In this document: piece by piece, positions 52,388-60,385 of the stretch
Layout of the letters: the number at the start of each line of letters is the position of its first letter
How positions within the stretch are numbered: the first letter of the stretch is position 1
Source of the DNA: Tautonia rosea
Lineage (GTDB): Bacteria; Planctomycetota; Planctomycetia; Isosphaerales; Isosphaeraceae
DNA length: 64,000 nucleotides
Reading direction: 5' to 3'
Assembly: GCF_012958305.1 (NCBI RefSeq)
Contig: NZ_JABBYO010000005.1
Coordinates: forward strand, 62,001-126,000
Notes under the pieces: model-generated
Told to the model about the DNA's origin: nothing
What the model saw: only the letters and a program-made list of their open reading frames with translations
Databases searched by the model: none
Made by a program: the position numbers and the translations under genes

Positions 52388-53301
52388 ACCGCCTTTCCAT
52401 GCGATTGAAACCGTATTTTCAACTGGTTCGACTCCCGAACGTCTTTACGGCCGCCGCCGATAGCCTGAGTGGTTGGCTGCTCGTCGGCGGGCTCCTGGTC
52501 GATGCAGACAGCTGGCTGCCTCTGGTCGTTGCCTCGATGGCGATCTATGCGGCGGGGATCGCCTTGAACGATGTCTTCGACCTGGAACTCGACCGTGTCG
52601 AACGCCCTGGCCGTCCTCTGCCCTCCGGCAAGGTGTCGAAACTGTTTGCGGTCGGCCTGGCGGTGTGCTTGATGGCGATGGGGCTGATGTCTGCCAGCAT
52701 GGTTGGGGTTCGACCTGCAATCGTCGCAGGGGGGCTCATCACCTGCGTGGTCGCTTACGATGCGGGACTGCGTCGAACGATCCTCGGTCCTGAACTGATG
52801 GGACTTTGCCGGGGCTTGAATGTCTTCCTCGGCATGAGCCTGGCCCCCCAGTTCGGCGGCCCGGCCGCTTGGACGGTCGCGGCAGCCATGACCGTGTTCA
52901 TCGTCGGAGTGACCTGGATCAGTCGCTTTGAAACGGAAGTCGGCCGCCGAGCGGCTTCGGCTTCGGGCCTGCTGCTTCAGTCAGTCGGGATCACCGCTTT
53001 GTTCGGCGCAGGGTTATCCGCAGAATCGTTCCCGAGCCCCTGGACCGACCGCCCGAGCGTTCCCGTGCTCGGAATCGTGATCCTCGCCCTCGTCTCGTCT
53101 CGAATTCTCTGGGCCAGTGGTCGAGCCGTTCTCGAACCCAGGCCCGAGACGTTGCAACGGGCTGTGAAGGTCGGCGTCCTCTCCTTAATCTGGCTCCATG
53201 TGGGGGTTCTGGCCTGCGTCCGAGAGCCGACCTCGGCCCTGGCCGTGGCAGCGCTCTGGCTTCCGGCCTCGCTGGCGGCTCGATGGATTTACTCGACCTG
53301 A
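52384..53301 (+). CDS. eboC: UbiA-like prenyltransferase, EboC type
   Basis: This 305-residue integral membrane protein has eight or nine helices. The first Asp-rich motif is LNDVFDLELDRVERPGRPLP near residue 60, and a second region reads YDAGLRRTILGPELMGLCRG near residue 123, the 'GP.MGlcRglN' pattern typical of EboC. UbiA enzymes attach a prenyl chain to an aromatic or small polar acceptor in the membrane; the acceptor of EboC is not known. It is coupled by a 4 base overlap to the upstream isomerase. The alkaline-phosphatase-fold gene follows 164 bp later. EBO genes occur in cyanobacteria, where they are required for handling of the scytonemin precursor, and in several other bacteria. Confidence 0.82.
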   Translation: MNRLSMRLKPYFQLVRLPNVFTAAADSLSGWLLVGGLLVDADSWLPLVVASMAIYAAGIALNDVFDLELDRVERPGRPLPSGKVSKLFAVGLAVCLMAMGLMSASMVGVRPAIVAGGLITCVVAYDAGLRRTILGPELMGLCRGLNVFLGMSLAPQFGGPAAWTVAAAMTVFIVGVTWISRFETEVGRRAASASGLLLQSVGITALFGAGLSAESFPSPWTDRPSVPVLGIVILALVSSRILWASGRAVLEPRPETLQRAVKVGVLSLIWLHVGVLACVREPTSALAVAALWLPASLAARWIYST

Positions 53302-53465
53302 CCAGAAGGTTGCGAGGGGAAGGTTGCGAGGGAGCCGATGCTGATCGGGAATCAATCACGGCCTTGGACGCGCGACTCGTCTGGTGCAAGACTGAGAACC
53401 TCTGAAGGTTGCGTCGGTCCTCAACCGATCGTCGAGGCCTTCCTGAGCAAGATGCCGAGGTGACG

Positions 53466-54731
53466 ATGTCTGATCGTGTCGTGCTCTTGACGATTCCCCA
53501 GCTTCGGTGTCGGGATGTGACACCCGGGGGACTCGGATCGCTGGAACGCCTGACTTCCCGAGGGTCAATGACCTCGGCGGTTCCGCCGTTCCCGGGGCTG
53601 GCGTCGTCGGCGTTCGCCACACTGATGACGGGCCTTGAACCTCGGGAACATGGCCTGATTGGGAACATCTTCCTGGACCGTGTTGCCCGAAACGTGGTGA
53701 CGGTTCCCCTGCCCGACTCGGCCGTCCTGGGTCGGAAACTCTGGCACATGGCCCGCGAAGAACGTCCCGACGCCCGGGTGATGCTCTGGTTTACTCCAGA
53801 CACCCGAGGTGCCGACGTGGACCTGATGGCCTGGGTCGATCGCCCTCGCCAGCTTCACACCGTCCCCGAGACACTGCAGGAACGACTGGAAACCGCGCTC
53901 GGTCCGTTCCCGAAGGAGGATCAGACCGACGAACCAACCTTCGAGCCGGCGAGCACCTGGGTGCTCCAAAGCGCCGCTCAGATCATCCGAGACGAACGTC
54001 CCGATCTGGCCGTCGTCCGCGTCCCCTACCTTGGTCAAATTGCCCGCCGCTATGGCCCCGATGGCCGCCACGCCGGTCGAGCGATCCGATCGCTTGACGC
54101 AATGCTCACCGACTTTCTCAAGTCCCTTCCTGAAGGGACCGCCGTCGTCGCCGTGACCGAGTCGATTGTCACACCGGTGACAGAGACCATTTACCCGAAC
54201 CGCATCCTGCGCGATCTCGGTTTGCTGAAGATGGAGACCCTGCCCTCTGGGGGGCTCGGTGTCGATCTCGCACATTCCCCGGCCTTCGCGTTGGCCGATC
54301 ATCAACTCTGCCACATCTATTTCAATGATTCTTCCGTCGCGGGGACGGTGGCCTCGACCTTTTCCGGGGCTCACAGTGACGGCGTGGCGCTGGTGGTTGC
54401 CTCAGACGAACAACGGAACCTGCTGGGGCTCGATCATCCCAGGGCCGGCGATGTCGTCCTTGTCGCCTGCCCGGATTCCTGGTTTGCCCCGTCGTGGTGG
54501 ATCTCTGATGAGGAACGACCCGTCGTTGTGACAGAGTCATCCATTCCCATTGGCGATTCGACGTTACTGAACCCCGACCATGTCCGAGGCTCCCTCGGCG
54601 CCCCGCCGCCGAGCGACCTGTACATCGGCGTCCTCATCTGCTCCGAGCCGGGAATGATCACGGTGAATGAGGAGCGCCCCTGCTCCAGTTCCGAGGTCGT
54701 CCGCCTTGTGCTCGACTTGCTCAGGCGGTGA
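53466..54731 (+). CDS. Alkaline-phosphatase-superfamily protein apparently lacking catalytic residues (EboF-like)
   Basis: This 421-residue protein follows the nucleotide pyrophosphatase/phosphodiesterase fold: PGLASSAFATLMTGLEPREHG near residue 40 equals the 'FPt.T.pnh.tl.TGl.P..HG' block, and GAHSDGVALVVASDE near residue 300 a later one. However the usual first-strand Asp (DG.R) is replaced by IPQLRC, the nucleophile Thr of the 'PTxT' site is missing (PGLASS), and the DHG pair is replaced by VAVTESIVTP. It therefore probably has no metal centre and no phosphatase activity of the usual kind. I start at the ATG of MSDRVVLLT. Its position next to eboC suggests a place in the EBO-like system. 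Confidence 0.75.
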   Translation: MSDRVVLLTIPQLRCRDVTPGGLGSLERLTSRGSMTSAVPPFPGLASSAFATLMTGLEPREHGLIGNIFLDRVARNVVTVPLPDSAVLGRKLWHMAREERPDARVMLWFTPDTRGADVDLMAWVDRPRQLHTVPETLQERLETALGPFPKEDQTDEPTFEPASTWVLQSAAQIIRDERPDLAVVRVPYLGQIARRYGPDGRHAGRAIRSLDAMLTDFLKSLPEGTAVVAVTESIVTPVTETIYPNRILRDLGLLKMETLPSGGLGVDLAHSPAFALADHQLCHIYFNDSSVAGTVASTFSGAHSDGVALVVASDEQRNLLGLDHPRAGDVVLVACPDSWFAPSWWISDEERPVVVTESSIPIGDSTLLNPDHVRGSLGAPPPSDLYIGVLICSEPGMITVNEERPCSSSEVVRLVLDLLRR

Positions 54732-54802
54732 GTTCTCCGTCAACAGATCGTGGTCGGGAAGCCGCATCCGGCGTGACACCTCGACGGAGCCTCGCGAGAG
54801 AT

Positions 54803-55198
54803 TCAAGTCGAGAAGGAACCGACGAGAACCAAGCAGTAGAAGAAGGCGATGGTCAGGGCGAGGCTGAGGATGAACATGGTTGCAGCCCGTCTCCAACGCA
54901 TATGAAGGCAGGAACGGGCCGCAACGGCGAAAAGAAGCGACATGACTCCAAGGATCGCAAAGGACCCCATGAGCATGATCCCGGCCGCGTCGGGATGGGA
55001 GATGATGCCAAAGCCTTCGAGTTCCGCCGAGACGAACAACATCAGGCCGAAGCCGAAGAACCCGAATAATGCAAGGGCAGCAAGTGCGAGGGGAACGGCG
55101 AGGACGAGCCCGAGCCTCGACGACCTGCGACCCACGGTGTCGCGATCATCGCGCGGGTGGGTCGTCGGGGGGGAATACGGATTCGAGGGTTCGGTCAT
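54803..55198 (-). CDS. Small membrane protein of unknown function
   Basis: This 131-residue protein has a polar N-terminus rich in Pro, Ser and Arg (about 30 residues) followed by three hydrophobic helices: LVLAVPLALAALALFGFFG, GIMLMGSFAILGVMSLLFAV and TMFILSLALTIAFFYCLVLV. I do not recognise a family. It sits between the EboF-like gene (convergent, 71 bp) and the EboB-like gene, and is transcribed after the latter on the same strand, so it may belong to that transcript. I start at the ATG of MTEPSNPY. Confidence 0.6.
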   Translation of the reverse strand: MTEPSNPYSPPTTHPRDDRDTVGRRSSRLGLVLAVPLALAALALFGFFGFGLMLFVSAELEGFGIISHPDAAGIMLMGSFAILGVMSLLFAVAARSCLHMRWRRAATMFILSLALTIAFFYCLVLVGSFST

Positions 55199-55290
55199 GG
55201 TGAATCCCGTGGGCCCCGAATCGGAGGATCCCAAGAGTTCGAGCTATCAGCACCCTCGTCAGGCTCCTGGATTCGTCCCTGGATCGCAGA

Positions 55291-56130
55291 TCAGACCGCC
55301 GAGGGTTCTCCCTGTGCAGCCCTCGGGGTGTACGAGAACCGCGAGCACTGCGAGAAGAAGGTGAGCGGATTGTCGTAGACGAGAGTCTTGATGGTGGCGT
55401 CGTCGTGACCCCGGGCACGCATCTCGAAGATGAATTCCGGGACGGCCAGGGGATCGCTGTGACCCCAGTCGCCGGCTGAATTCACCATGATCCGCTCGGT
55501 GCCGTAGACCTCGATCAGGTCGGCGGCACGGGCGGGGGTGCATTTGGTGGTGGGGTAGAGGGTCATGCCGACCCAGTGGCCGGCGTCGAGCGCGGGCTTG
55601 ATCGTGTGCTCTTCGACGTGGTCAATGCAGACTCGTTCCGGAGCGATGGTGTCGCGGTACTCGCGGACCATGTCGAGAATCATCCGGGTCCCCTTGTACT
55701 TGTCCACCAGGTGCGGCGTGTGGACGAGTACCAGTTCATCAAGCTTCGCGGCGACGTCGAGATGTTCCAGGAACACGGTCGCCTCGTTCGGCGTGTTCTT
55801 GTTCAAGCCGATCTCGCCGATGCCGAGCACCTCGGGGTTGTCGATGAATTCCGGGATCATGGCGATGACCGCGCGGGCGAGTTCGACATCCTCAGCCTCC
55901 TTCGCATTGATGCAAAGCCAGGTCCGATGCTCGATCCCGTGGGCCATGGACCGCTTTCGTTCAAACGCCGTGAGCTGTCGAAAGTAGTCTCGGAACCCTT
56001 CCGGCCCTGACCGATCAAATCCGGCCCAGAATGCCGGTTCGCTAATGAGCACACAGCCGGCCAGCGCCATGCGCTTGTAGTCATCGGTGGTCCGACTGAC
56101 CATGTGAATATGCGGGTCGATGTAATCCAT
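55291..56130 (-). CDS. eboB: TatD-like metal-dependent hydrolase, EboB type
   Basis: This 279-residue amidohydrolase-fold protein starts with DPHIHMVSR (the HxH metal pair near residue 7) and continues with the metal/catalytic strands GIGEIGLNK near residue 130, LVLVHTPH near residue 160, VCIDHVEEHT near residue 192 and NSAGDWGHSDP near residue 230. Length and motif order match EboB. Its role in EBO systems is not known; TatD relatives are nucleases or phosphoesterases. I start at the ATG of MDYIDPH, with AAAGGG upstream. It is on the opposite strand from the other EBO-like genes but only about 600 bp away. Confidence 0.8.
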   Translation of the reverse strand: MDYIDPHIHMVSRTTDDYKRMALAGCVLISEPAFWAGFDRSGPEGFRDYFRQLTAFERKRSMAHGIEHRTWLCINAKEAEDVELARAVIAMIPEFIDNPEVLGIGEIGLNKNTPNEATVFLEHLDVAAKLDELVLVHTPHLVDKYKGTRMILDMVREYRDTIAPERVCIDHVEEHTIKPALDAGHWVGMTLYPTTKCTPARAADLIEVYGTERIMVNSAGDWGHSDPLAVPEFIFEMRARGHDDATIKTLVYDNPLTFFSQCSRFSYTPRAAQGEPSAV

Positions 56131-56293
56131 GATGCCCTTTGCTCCTGAGTGACCAAGGTGTGAGGTCGTCGCAACGTACGAAGGGCAACGCTTGACCCGG
56201 GCCACGGAGCCCCGGAAGCCTTGTGTGCGTTCAATTTCAGGTTACCACGAGAACCCTCCCCGGGAAAACGCCGAGCTGAGGTGCCAGACCTTC

Positions 56294-57289
56294 TCACACC
56301 GCAACACGATCGGCAATGGTCTGCAGATCGACGATTGCGGCCCGATCTTTCGCGGTGTCGACCAGATCGCAAATCAAGTCGATGGATCGGAACTCAGGGT
56401 CTTCGACCAGCAAGCACGAGGGATGGGCAAGGAAATCGAAGACCGCCCCTCGATCAATCGCCCAGGAGATGCAGCGGCGGAGGGATTCAAGGAAGGCATC
56501 GAGCGGCCACCGGCTGGTCCGGAACGCGCCGACATCGCTGATCGGGCTCATGGGAATCTCGATCAGGCCCGAAGGATAACGGAACGGCTGGGCTTCGGCC
56601 TGAGCGTTGACGATCGCATCGAGCAAGGTATCATCGGGGGCTGTGCCGGGTTCGCTTGAGGAATGGGAAGGATACTTGCTGCTGACCCAACGATAGCCCT
56701 GGTCTATTAGCAAGCGTTGAATGTCGGGCCGTTGAGCGATCCCTTCGTGGAACCCGCCCGGAGTTCGAAACCCGGCCACCTCAATGCCGAGCCGGGTGCG
56801 CAGGGCACGATCGGCAAGCCGAACGTTTTCGCGGAGAACCTCCTCGATGGTACGACCTTCGATCAGCCAAGGAGCCCGTTGAAATCGGAACTGGATGGCT
56901 CCGGGTTCCGTGGCCAGAAGGTTGACGTGATCGTAGGTATGGTTCCCGATCGGATGCCCGGCCTCGGCGATCTGCTCAAGCCAGGAGACGTCTTCCTGCT
57001 CCATCGTCTGGCCAAGGGCGAAGAAGTGGAGCTTACCCCCGCGATCGGCGACCCGACGGGCGGCTTCCACGGCGTATTGCTTTGTGTCCCGGTCCAGATT
57101 CCCCTTCTCGTAATCCCAATGAAACTGGTCGCGGGTCGGGTACTGGCGAGACATCTCGAGGTCAAGCGTGATCGCCACCATCGCCTGTCCTGGCTCGGTC
57201 TCTCGTGCTTGGACTCGGGTCTTCGGTACGGCGCTCGCGAGTGTGGAAAGGGCGGTGGCTTCGGCCAGGAATTGCCGTCGGTCGATCAT
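56294..57289 (-). CDS. Polysaccharide deacetylase-family protein, exported
   Basis: This 331-residue protein begins with DRRQFLAEATALSTLASA, a Tat-like signal (two Arg before a hydrophobic stretch). The NodB-like deacetylase motifs follow: AMVAITLDLE near residue 36 (first Asp kept, second position changed to Leu-Glu), GNHTYDHVN near residue 117 (His-x3-His), and FRTPGGF near residue 175. It should remove acetyl groups from a glycan in the periplasm or outside. The altered first motif lowers certainty about activity. It lies 164 bp upstream of the EboB gene on the same strand and 39 bp after the isochorismatase-like gene, in one run. Confidence 0.78.
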   Translation of the reverse strand: MIDRRQFLAEATALSTLASAVPKTRVQARETEPGQAMVAITLDLEMSRQYPTRDQFHWDYEKGNLDRDTKQYAVEAARRVADRGGKLHFFALGQTMEQEDVSWLEQIAEAGHPIGNHTYDHVNLLATEPGAIQFRFQRAPWLIEGRTIEEVLRENVRLADRALRTRLGIEVAGFRTPGGFHEGIAQRPDIQRLLIDQGYRWVSSKYPSHSSSEPGTAPDDTLLDAIVNAQAEAQPFRYPSGLIEIPMSPISDVGAFRTSRWPLDAFLESLRRCISWAIDRGAVFDFLAHPSCLLVEDPEFRSIDLICDLVDTAKDRAAIVDLQTIADRVAV

Positions 57290-57327
57290 AACAACACTCT
57301 TTGGGTCATCGGTTCAAGAGAGCCAAG

Positions 57328-58413
57328 TTAATCGGATGAGAGGGTCTTGTCCCGAGGTCGAATCCAGGACACCTGTGTGATGAACAGGTCGAGCGCGGCA
57401 AAGGAGACGGCGGCATTCGTTGCGAGGCTAGGGCGAGGGTTCGCAGGGAACGTGGCAAGGGTAGCATCACCGACCAAAAAGACGTTGAAATCTTTGCGCA
57501 AGTTCTCATGCCCAGCCGTTGTGGAACACACGCACATGTCGGTATTATAACCGGCGAGGAGGACGTGCCGGATCCCTTGTGATTGAAGAAAATCTCGAAG
57601 CAGGTCGTACCCTTCTCCGTCATAGATGACCACGTCGTTCGGATCAACCTCGATGGACTTCATGACGGGGATAGGGAGCTCCCAGAACCCGGGCGGGTCG
57701 TAGATCGGCCCGGCGTCGAGTCCCCGGAACTGCTGGAAGTAGTCGATTGTGGGAGTCTCAGTCGAAACCGTGATCTGCTCTGGCAAGGCACTCCCCCGGT
57801 AGGCAAAGGATCGCAGTGTGGCGGTCAGTTCCCGTTGGCCTTCGATGCGATCGTCAGCCGAGGGGGTGCCACGGACGGATCGGTAGAGTTTGGCCCGAAT
57901 GGGGTCTTCGGTGCCGGGAAGACTGTAGACGACGGCGCCGACTCGGTCCCTCCAGGCGTTCAAGAACGGATTGATGACCTCCTTGGCGTGATCGAGTGCG
58001 ATTGCGTTCTTGACGGGTGTGCATTGAAACGCAGCCCCAGCCGGTTCAGGGGTGTCCCACCCTTGCCCGTCGTCGACTCCCCAGGGGTGAACGACCACAA
58101 TCGCGGTCCGATCGCTCCGGAGGTGGTTGGGAACTTCGATGATCCCTCTCGCATTGTACGAGAATCGCCAGGCTCTCACGTCAAGATCCGCCTCGGGATC
58201 GTCCACGAGCACCGGAGCCTCGAAGCGTGCTGATTCCTCGATGGGAGCAACGAACTGGGGAAAATCGGCGAGAATCGGCTGCGGATCGGTTAGCGGGGTC
58301 AGTTGATTGGCATACGTACGGGTCTCCCCGCTCGGTTCCTCAGAAACGGCTTCTACGACGCACAGGACCCAGAGGCCGAAGAACCATGTCACGCAAACGG
58401 GTACATTTCGCAT
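57328..58413 (-). CDS. Isochorismatase-like cysteine hydrolase, exported
   Basis: This 361-residue protein has an N-terminal signal peptide (VCVTWFFGLWVLCVVEAVS) and an isochorismatase fold. The nucleophile Cys lies in GYNTDMCVCSTTAG near residue 300, with FLVGDATLA following as in the family. However the usual first-strand Asp (VIDMQ..F) is replaced by His in VVVHPWGVDD near residue 120, and I see no Lys in the expected place. The N-terminal 100 residues have no counterpart in classical members. Substrate unknown. It precedes the deacetylase gene by 39 bp, and the two may act on the same exported compound. I start at the ATG of MRNVPVCV. Confidence 0.7.
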   Translation of the reverse strand: MRNVPVCVTWFFGLWVLCVVEAVSEEPSGETRTYANQLTPLTDPQPILADFPQFVAPIEESARFEAPVLVDDPEADLDVRAWRFSYNARGIIEVPNHLRSDRTAIVVVHPWGVDDGQGWDTPEPAGAAFQCTPVKNAIALDHAKEVINPFLNAWRDRVGAVVYSLPGTEDPIRAKLYRSVRGTPSADDRIEGQRELTATLRSFAYRGSALPEQITVSTETPTIDYFQQFRGLDAGPIYDPPGFWELPIPVMKSIEVDPNDVVIYDGEGYDLLRDFLQSQGIRHVLLAGYNTDMCVCSTTAGHENLRKDFNVFLVGDATLATFPANPRPSLATNAAVSFAALDLFITQVSWIRPRDKTLSSD

Positions 58414-58564
58414 CAAGGGGCTCCGAATCGTTTGAGCTGGTTGGGGCAAGTCCGTCAAGGGAATCCTCTCCTTGCCCGTTTTGTTCGGGACCAGGAGCGA
58501 GTTAAGCTCGATGGATGTTGGCCAAAGTTTCCGGCGAAGGCAAGCATGCGACGGGGGACTGTCG

Positions 58565-59101
58565 ATGAGCAGGCATGTGATACTTACCCTCACCGGCGCG
58601 GACCGGATCGGAATCGTCGAGGAGTTGACTCGAATCCTTCTCGACCAGGGCGGGAACGTGGAAACAAGCCGAATGGCCCGGCTCGGCGGTGAGTTTGCCG
58701 TCCTGATGCTTGTCAGTCTGCCTGAGTCTCAAGATGCGGAGCTGCATCGAGGGCTGGAGAAACTGGCTGCTCGCGGCTACAAGTTCACCATCACCCCGAC
58801 CGAACAGCCCTATGCCGAAGCCCATTCCGGGTGGCGAGGTTTCCGGATCGAGGTCGAAGGAGCCGACCACGAAGGAATCGTCCACCGGGTTGCCCGCCAT
58901 CTGTCGACCCAAGGAATCAGCATCGAGTCGATGGAAACCGAGACGACATCTGCCCCCTTCGGGGGTGTTCCTCTCTTTAACATGTCCGCAAGTATTGTCG
59001 TCCCCCCCGAACTGGCCGAGACCTCGTGGAACGATGGGCTCTTTGCGATCGGTGACGAAATGAACCTGGAGATTCGCGTCGCTCCAGAGCCCGAGGGTTG
59101 A
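58565..59101 (+). CDS. Double ACT-domain protein (GcvR-like)
   Basis: This 178-residue protein has two ACT domains. The first starts at VILTLTGADRIGIVEELTRI near residue 4 and the second at GFRIEVEGADHEGIVHRVAR near residue 94. That layout is shared with the glycine-cleavage repressor accessory protein GcvR and related regulators, which bind amino acids and change partner activity. There is no DNA-binding domain, so it would act through another protein. I start at the ATG of MSRHVILT. No glycine cleavage genes are in the window. It is divergent from the isochorismatase-like gene. Confidence 0.8.
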   Translation: MSRHVILTLTGADRIGIVEELTRILLDQGGNVETSRMARLGGEFAVLMLVSLPESQDAELHRGLEKLAARGYKFTITPTEQPYAEAHSGWRGFRIEVEGADHEGIVHRVARHLSTQGISIESMETETTSAPFGGVPLFNMSASIVVPPELAETSWNDGLFAIGDEMNLEIRVAPEPEG

Positions 59102-59191
59102 TGATTTCACCGAGATCGAAGTGGCTGGACCCCTGTGGGCAGCCACTTCGGAGGGAAGGTGGAAAATGTGACGTCGTCGAAACTCTACGAC

Positions 59192-60064
59192 TCAGCGTGT
59201 GTAGCCTCGGACGAAACCGATGCACTGTGCCACGCCAGGGACGTTGTTTTCCCAGTCATGTTCGTATTCGATCGAAATGTTTCCTTCGAATCCCTGGGCC
59301 TTCAACTCATCGAGCACGTCTGCGATATTGCAGACGCCCGTTCCGTAGGGTACGTCGTGGCCGGATCGCCCCATCTCATTGAGATCCTTGAGGTGAGAGC
59401 TAATGATTCGACCCTTGAGAATCTTCAAACATTCTACCGGATTGAGCCCTGAGCGAGCCCAGTGTCCCGTATCGGCGCAGGCTCCGAGTCGCGAGTCCCG
59501 ATCCTTGACCAGTTCGGCGATGTAATTCGGATCCCAGACCTTGTAGTCAGGGTTATCGGGACGGCTCGGGTGGTTGTGGAATGCGACGCCGATGTTGTAT
59601 TCCTTCGCCAGTTTCTCAAGGATGTCGATGGCATCGACCGATTCGGTCGTAATCGCCCTCATTCCCATTGCCTTGGCGAACTCGAACACCTTCCGAGCCT
59701 CATCCTCATTGGTCGGGACACCGACCACTCCGTAGTTGACGGCAATCAGTCCATGTTCATCGAGCTTCGACTTCAGCTTGGCGATGACTTCCTCGGGCTG
59801 GTCGTGTCCGACCTTGAGGTTGCGTTCGTCAGGGCTGAGAGCCTGGCCGGGATAAAACTCAATGACCTTGCCACCGGCCTGGGCGGTCTTCTCGATCGCC
59901 TCGAACGCCGTGAAGCGGTTGAACGTGTAGGCCTGGCAGCCAATGGCAAAGCCACCGATCTTGGCATCATCCGGGATCTGCGGCTGAGCCTGCGCCGCGG
60001 TGCTCATCATCAGGACGACCGCCGGCACCACGTGCCAGCGAGAGAGGGTCGCGTTGCAGATCAT
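59192..60064 (-). CDS. Exported sugar phosphate isomerase/epimerase
   Basis: This 290-residue protein has an N-terminal signal peptide (HVVPAVVLMMSTAAQA) and a xylose-isomerase-like TIM barrel. Barrel strands include VIEFYPGQAL near residue 60, IGVAFHNHPSRPDN near residue 140, GACADTGHWARSGL near residue 185, IISSHLKDLNEMG near residue 212 and NISIEYEHDWENN near residue 265. The family is widespread in planctomycetes as exported sugar-processing enzymes. I start at the ATG of MICNATLS, four bases after GGAGGA, a strong site. The frame stays open far upstream, antisense to topB, but that part is a shadow. Confidence 0.88.
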   Translation of the reverse strand: MICNATLSRWHVVPAVVLMMSTAAQAQPQIPDDAKIGGFAIGCQAYTFNRFTAFEAIEKTAQAGGKVIEFYPGQALSPDERNLKVGHDQPEEVIAKLKSKLDEHGLIAVNYGVVGVPTNEDEARKVFEFAKAMGMRAITTESVDAIDILEKLAKEYNIGVAFHNHPSRPDNPDYKVWDPNYIAELVKDRDSRLGACADTGHWARSGLNPVECLKILKGRIISSHLKDLNEMGRSGHDVPYGTGVCNIADVLDELKAQGFEGNISIEYEHDWENNVPGVAQCIGFVRGYTR

Positions 60065-60385
60065 GATTCCTCCAGTTGCACGGTTCGCAATTCCGATTCG
60101 GATCAACGTGTGTTTGCCCGTCGTTCCGGGGATTCGGGCCTCGAGTGGGCGACCGTCCCGGACCGCTCGATTGTAATGACGATTGCTCGCCAATGCTCCC
60201 TTCCGCTTCGGGAGTGATTCGTCGTCGATCGTGATCTGGCAACATCCGATCCTCGTGCCTGAACTCCAGCGTCTCGTATCGATTCCCTCCAGCGTGCGTG
60301 TACAATCGGTCAGACTCAATGAGCCGAACGTCGTCCTTCCTGGACTGGTTGCTCGATGCCGAAGGATTCTGAAGCCGAGGGGGAC
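60065..60385. other. Divergent intergenic region between isomerase and topB
   Basis: This 321 bp region must hold both promoters. A TACAAT hexamer lies at 60301-60306 facing topB, and TACAAT also occurs on the minus strand near 60174, but neither has a good -35 box at 16-18 bases. I see no gene, repeat or strong hairpin. Confidence 0.5.
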
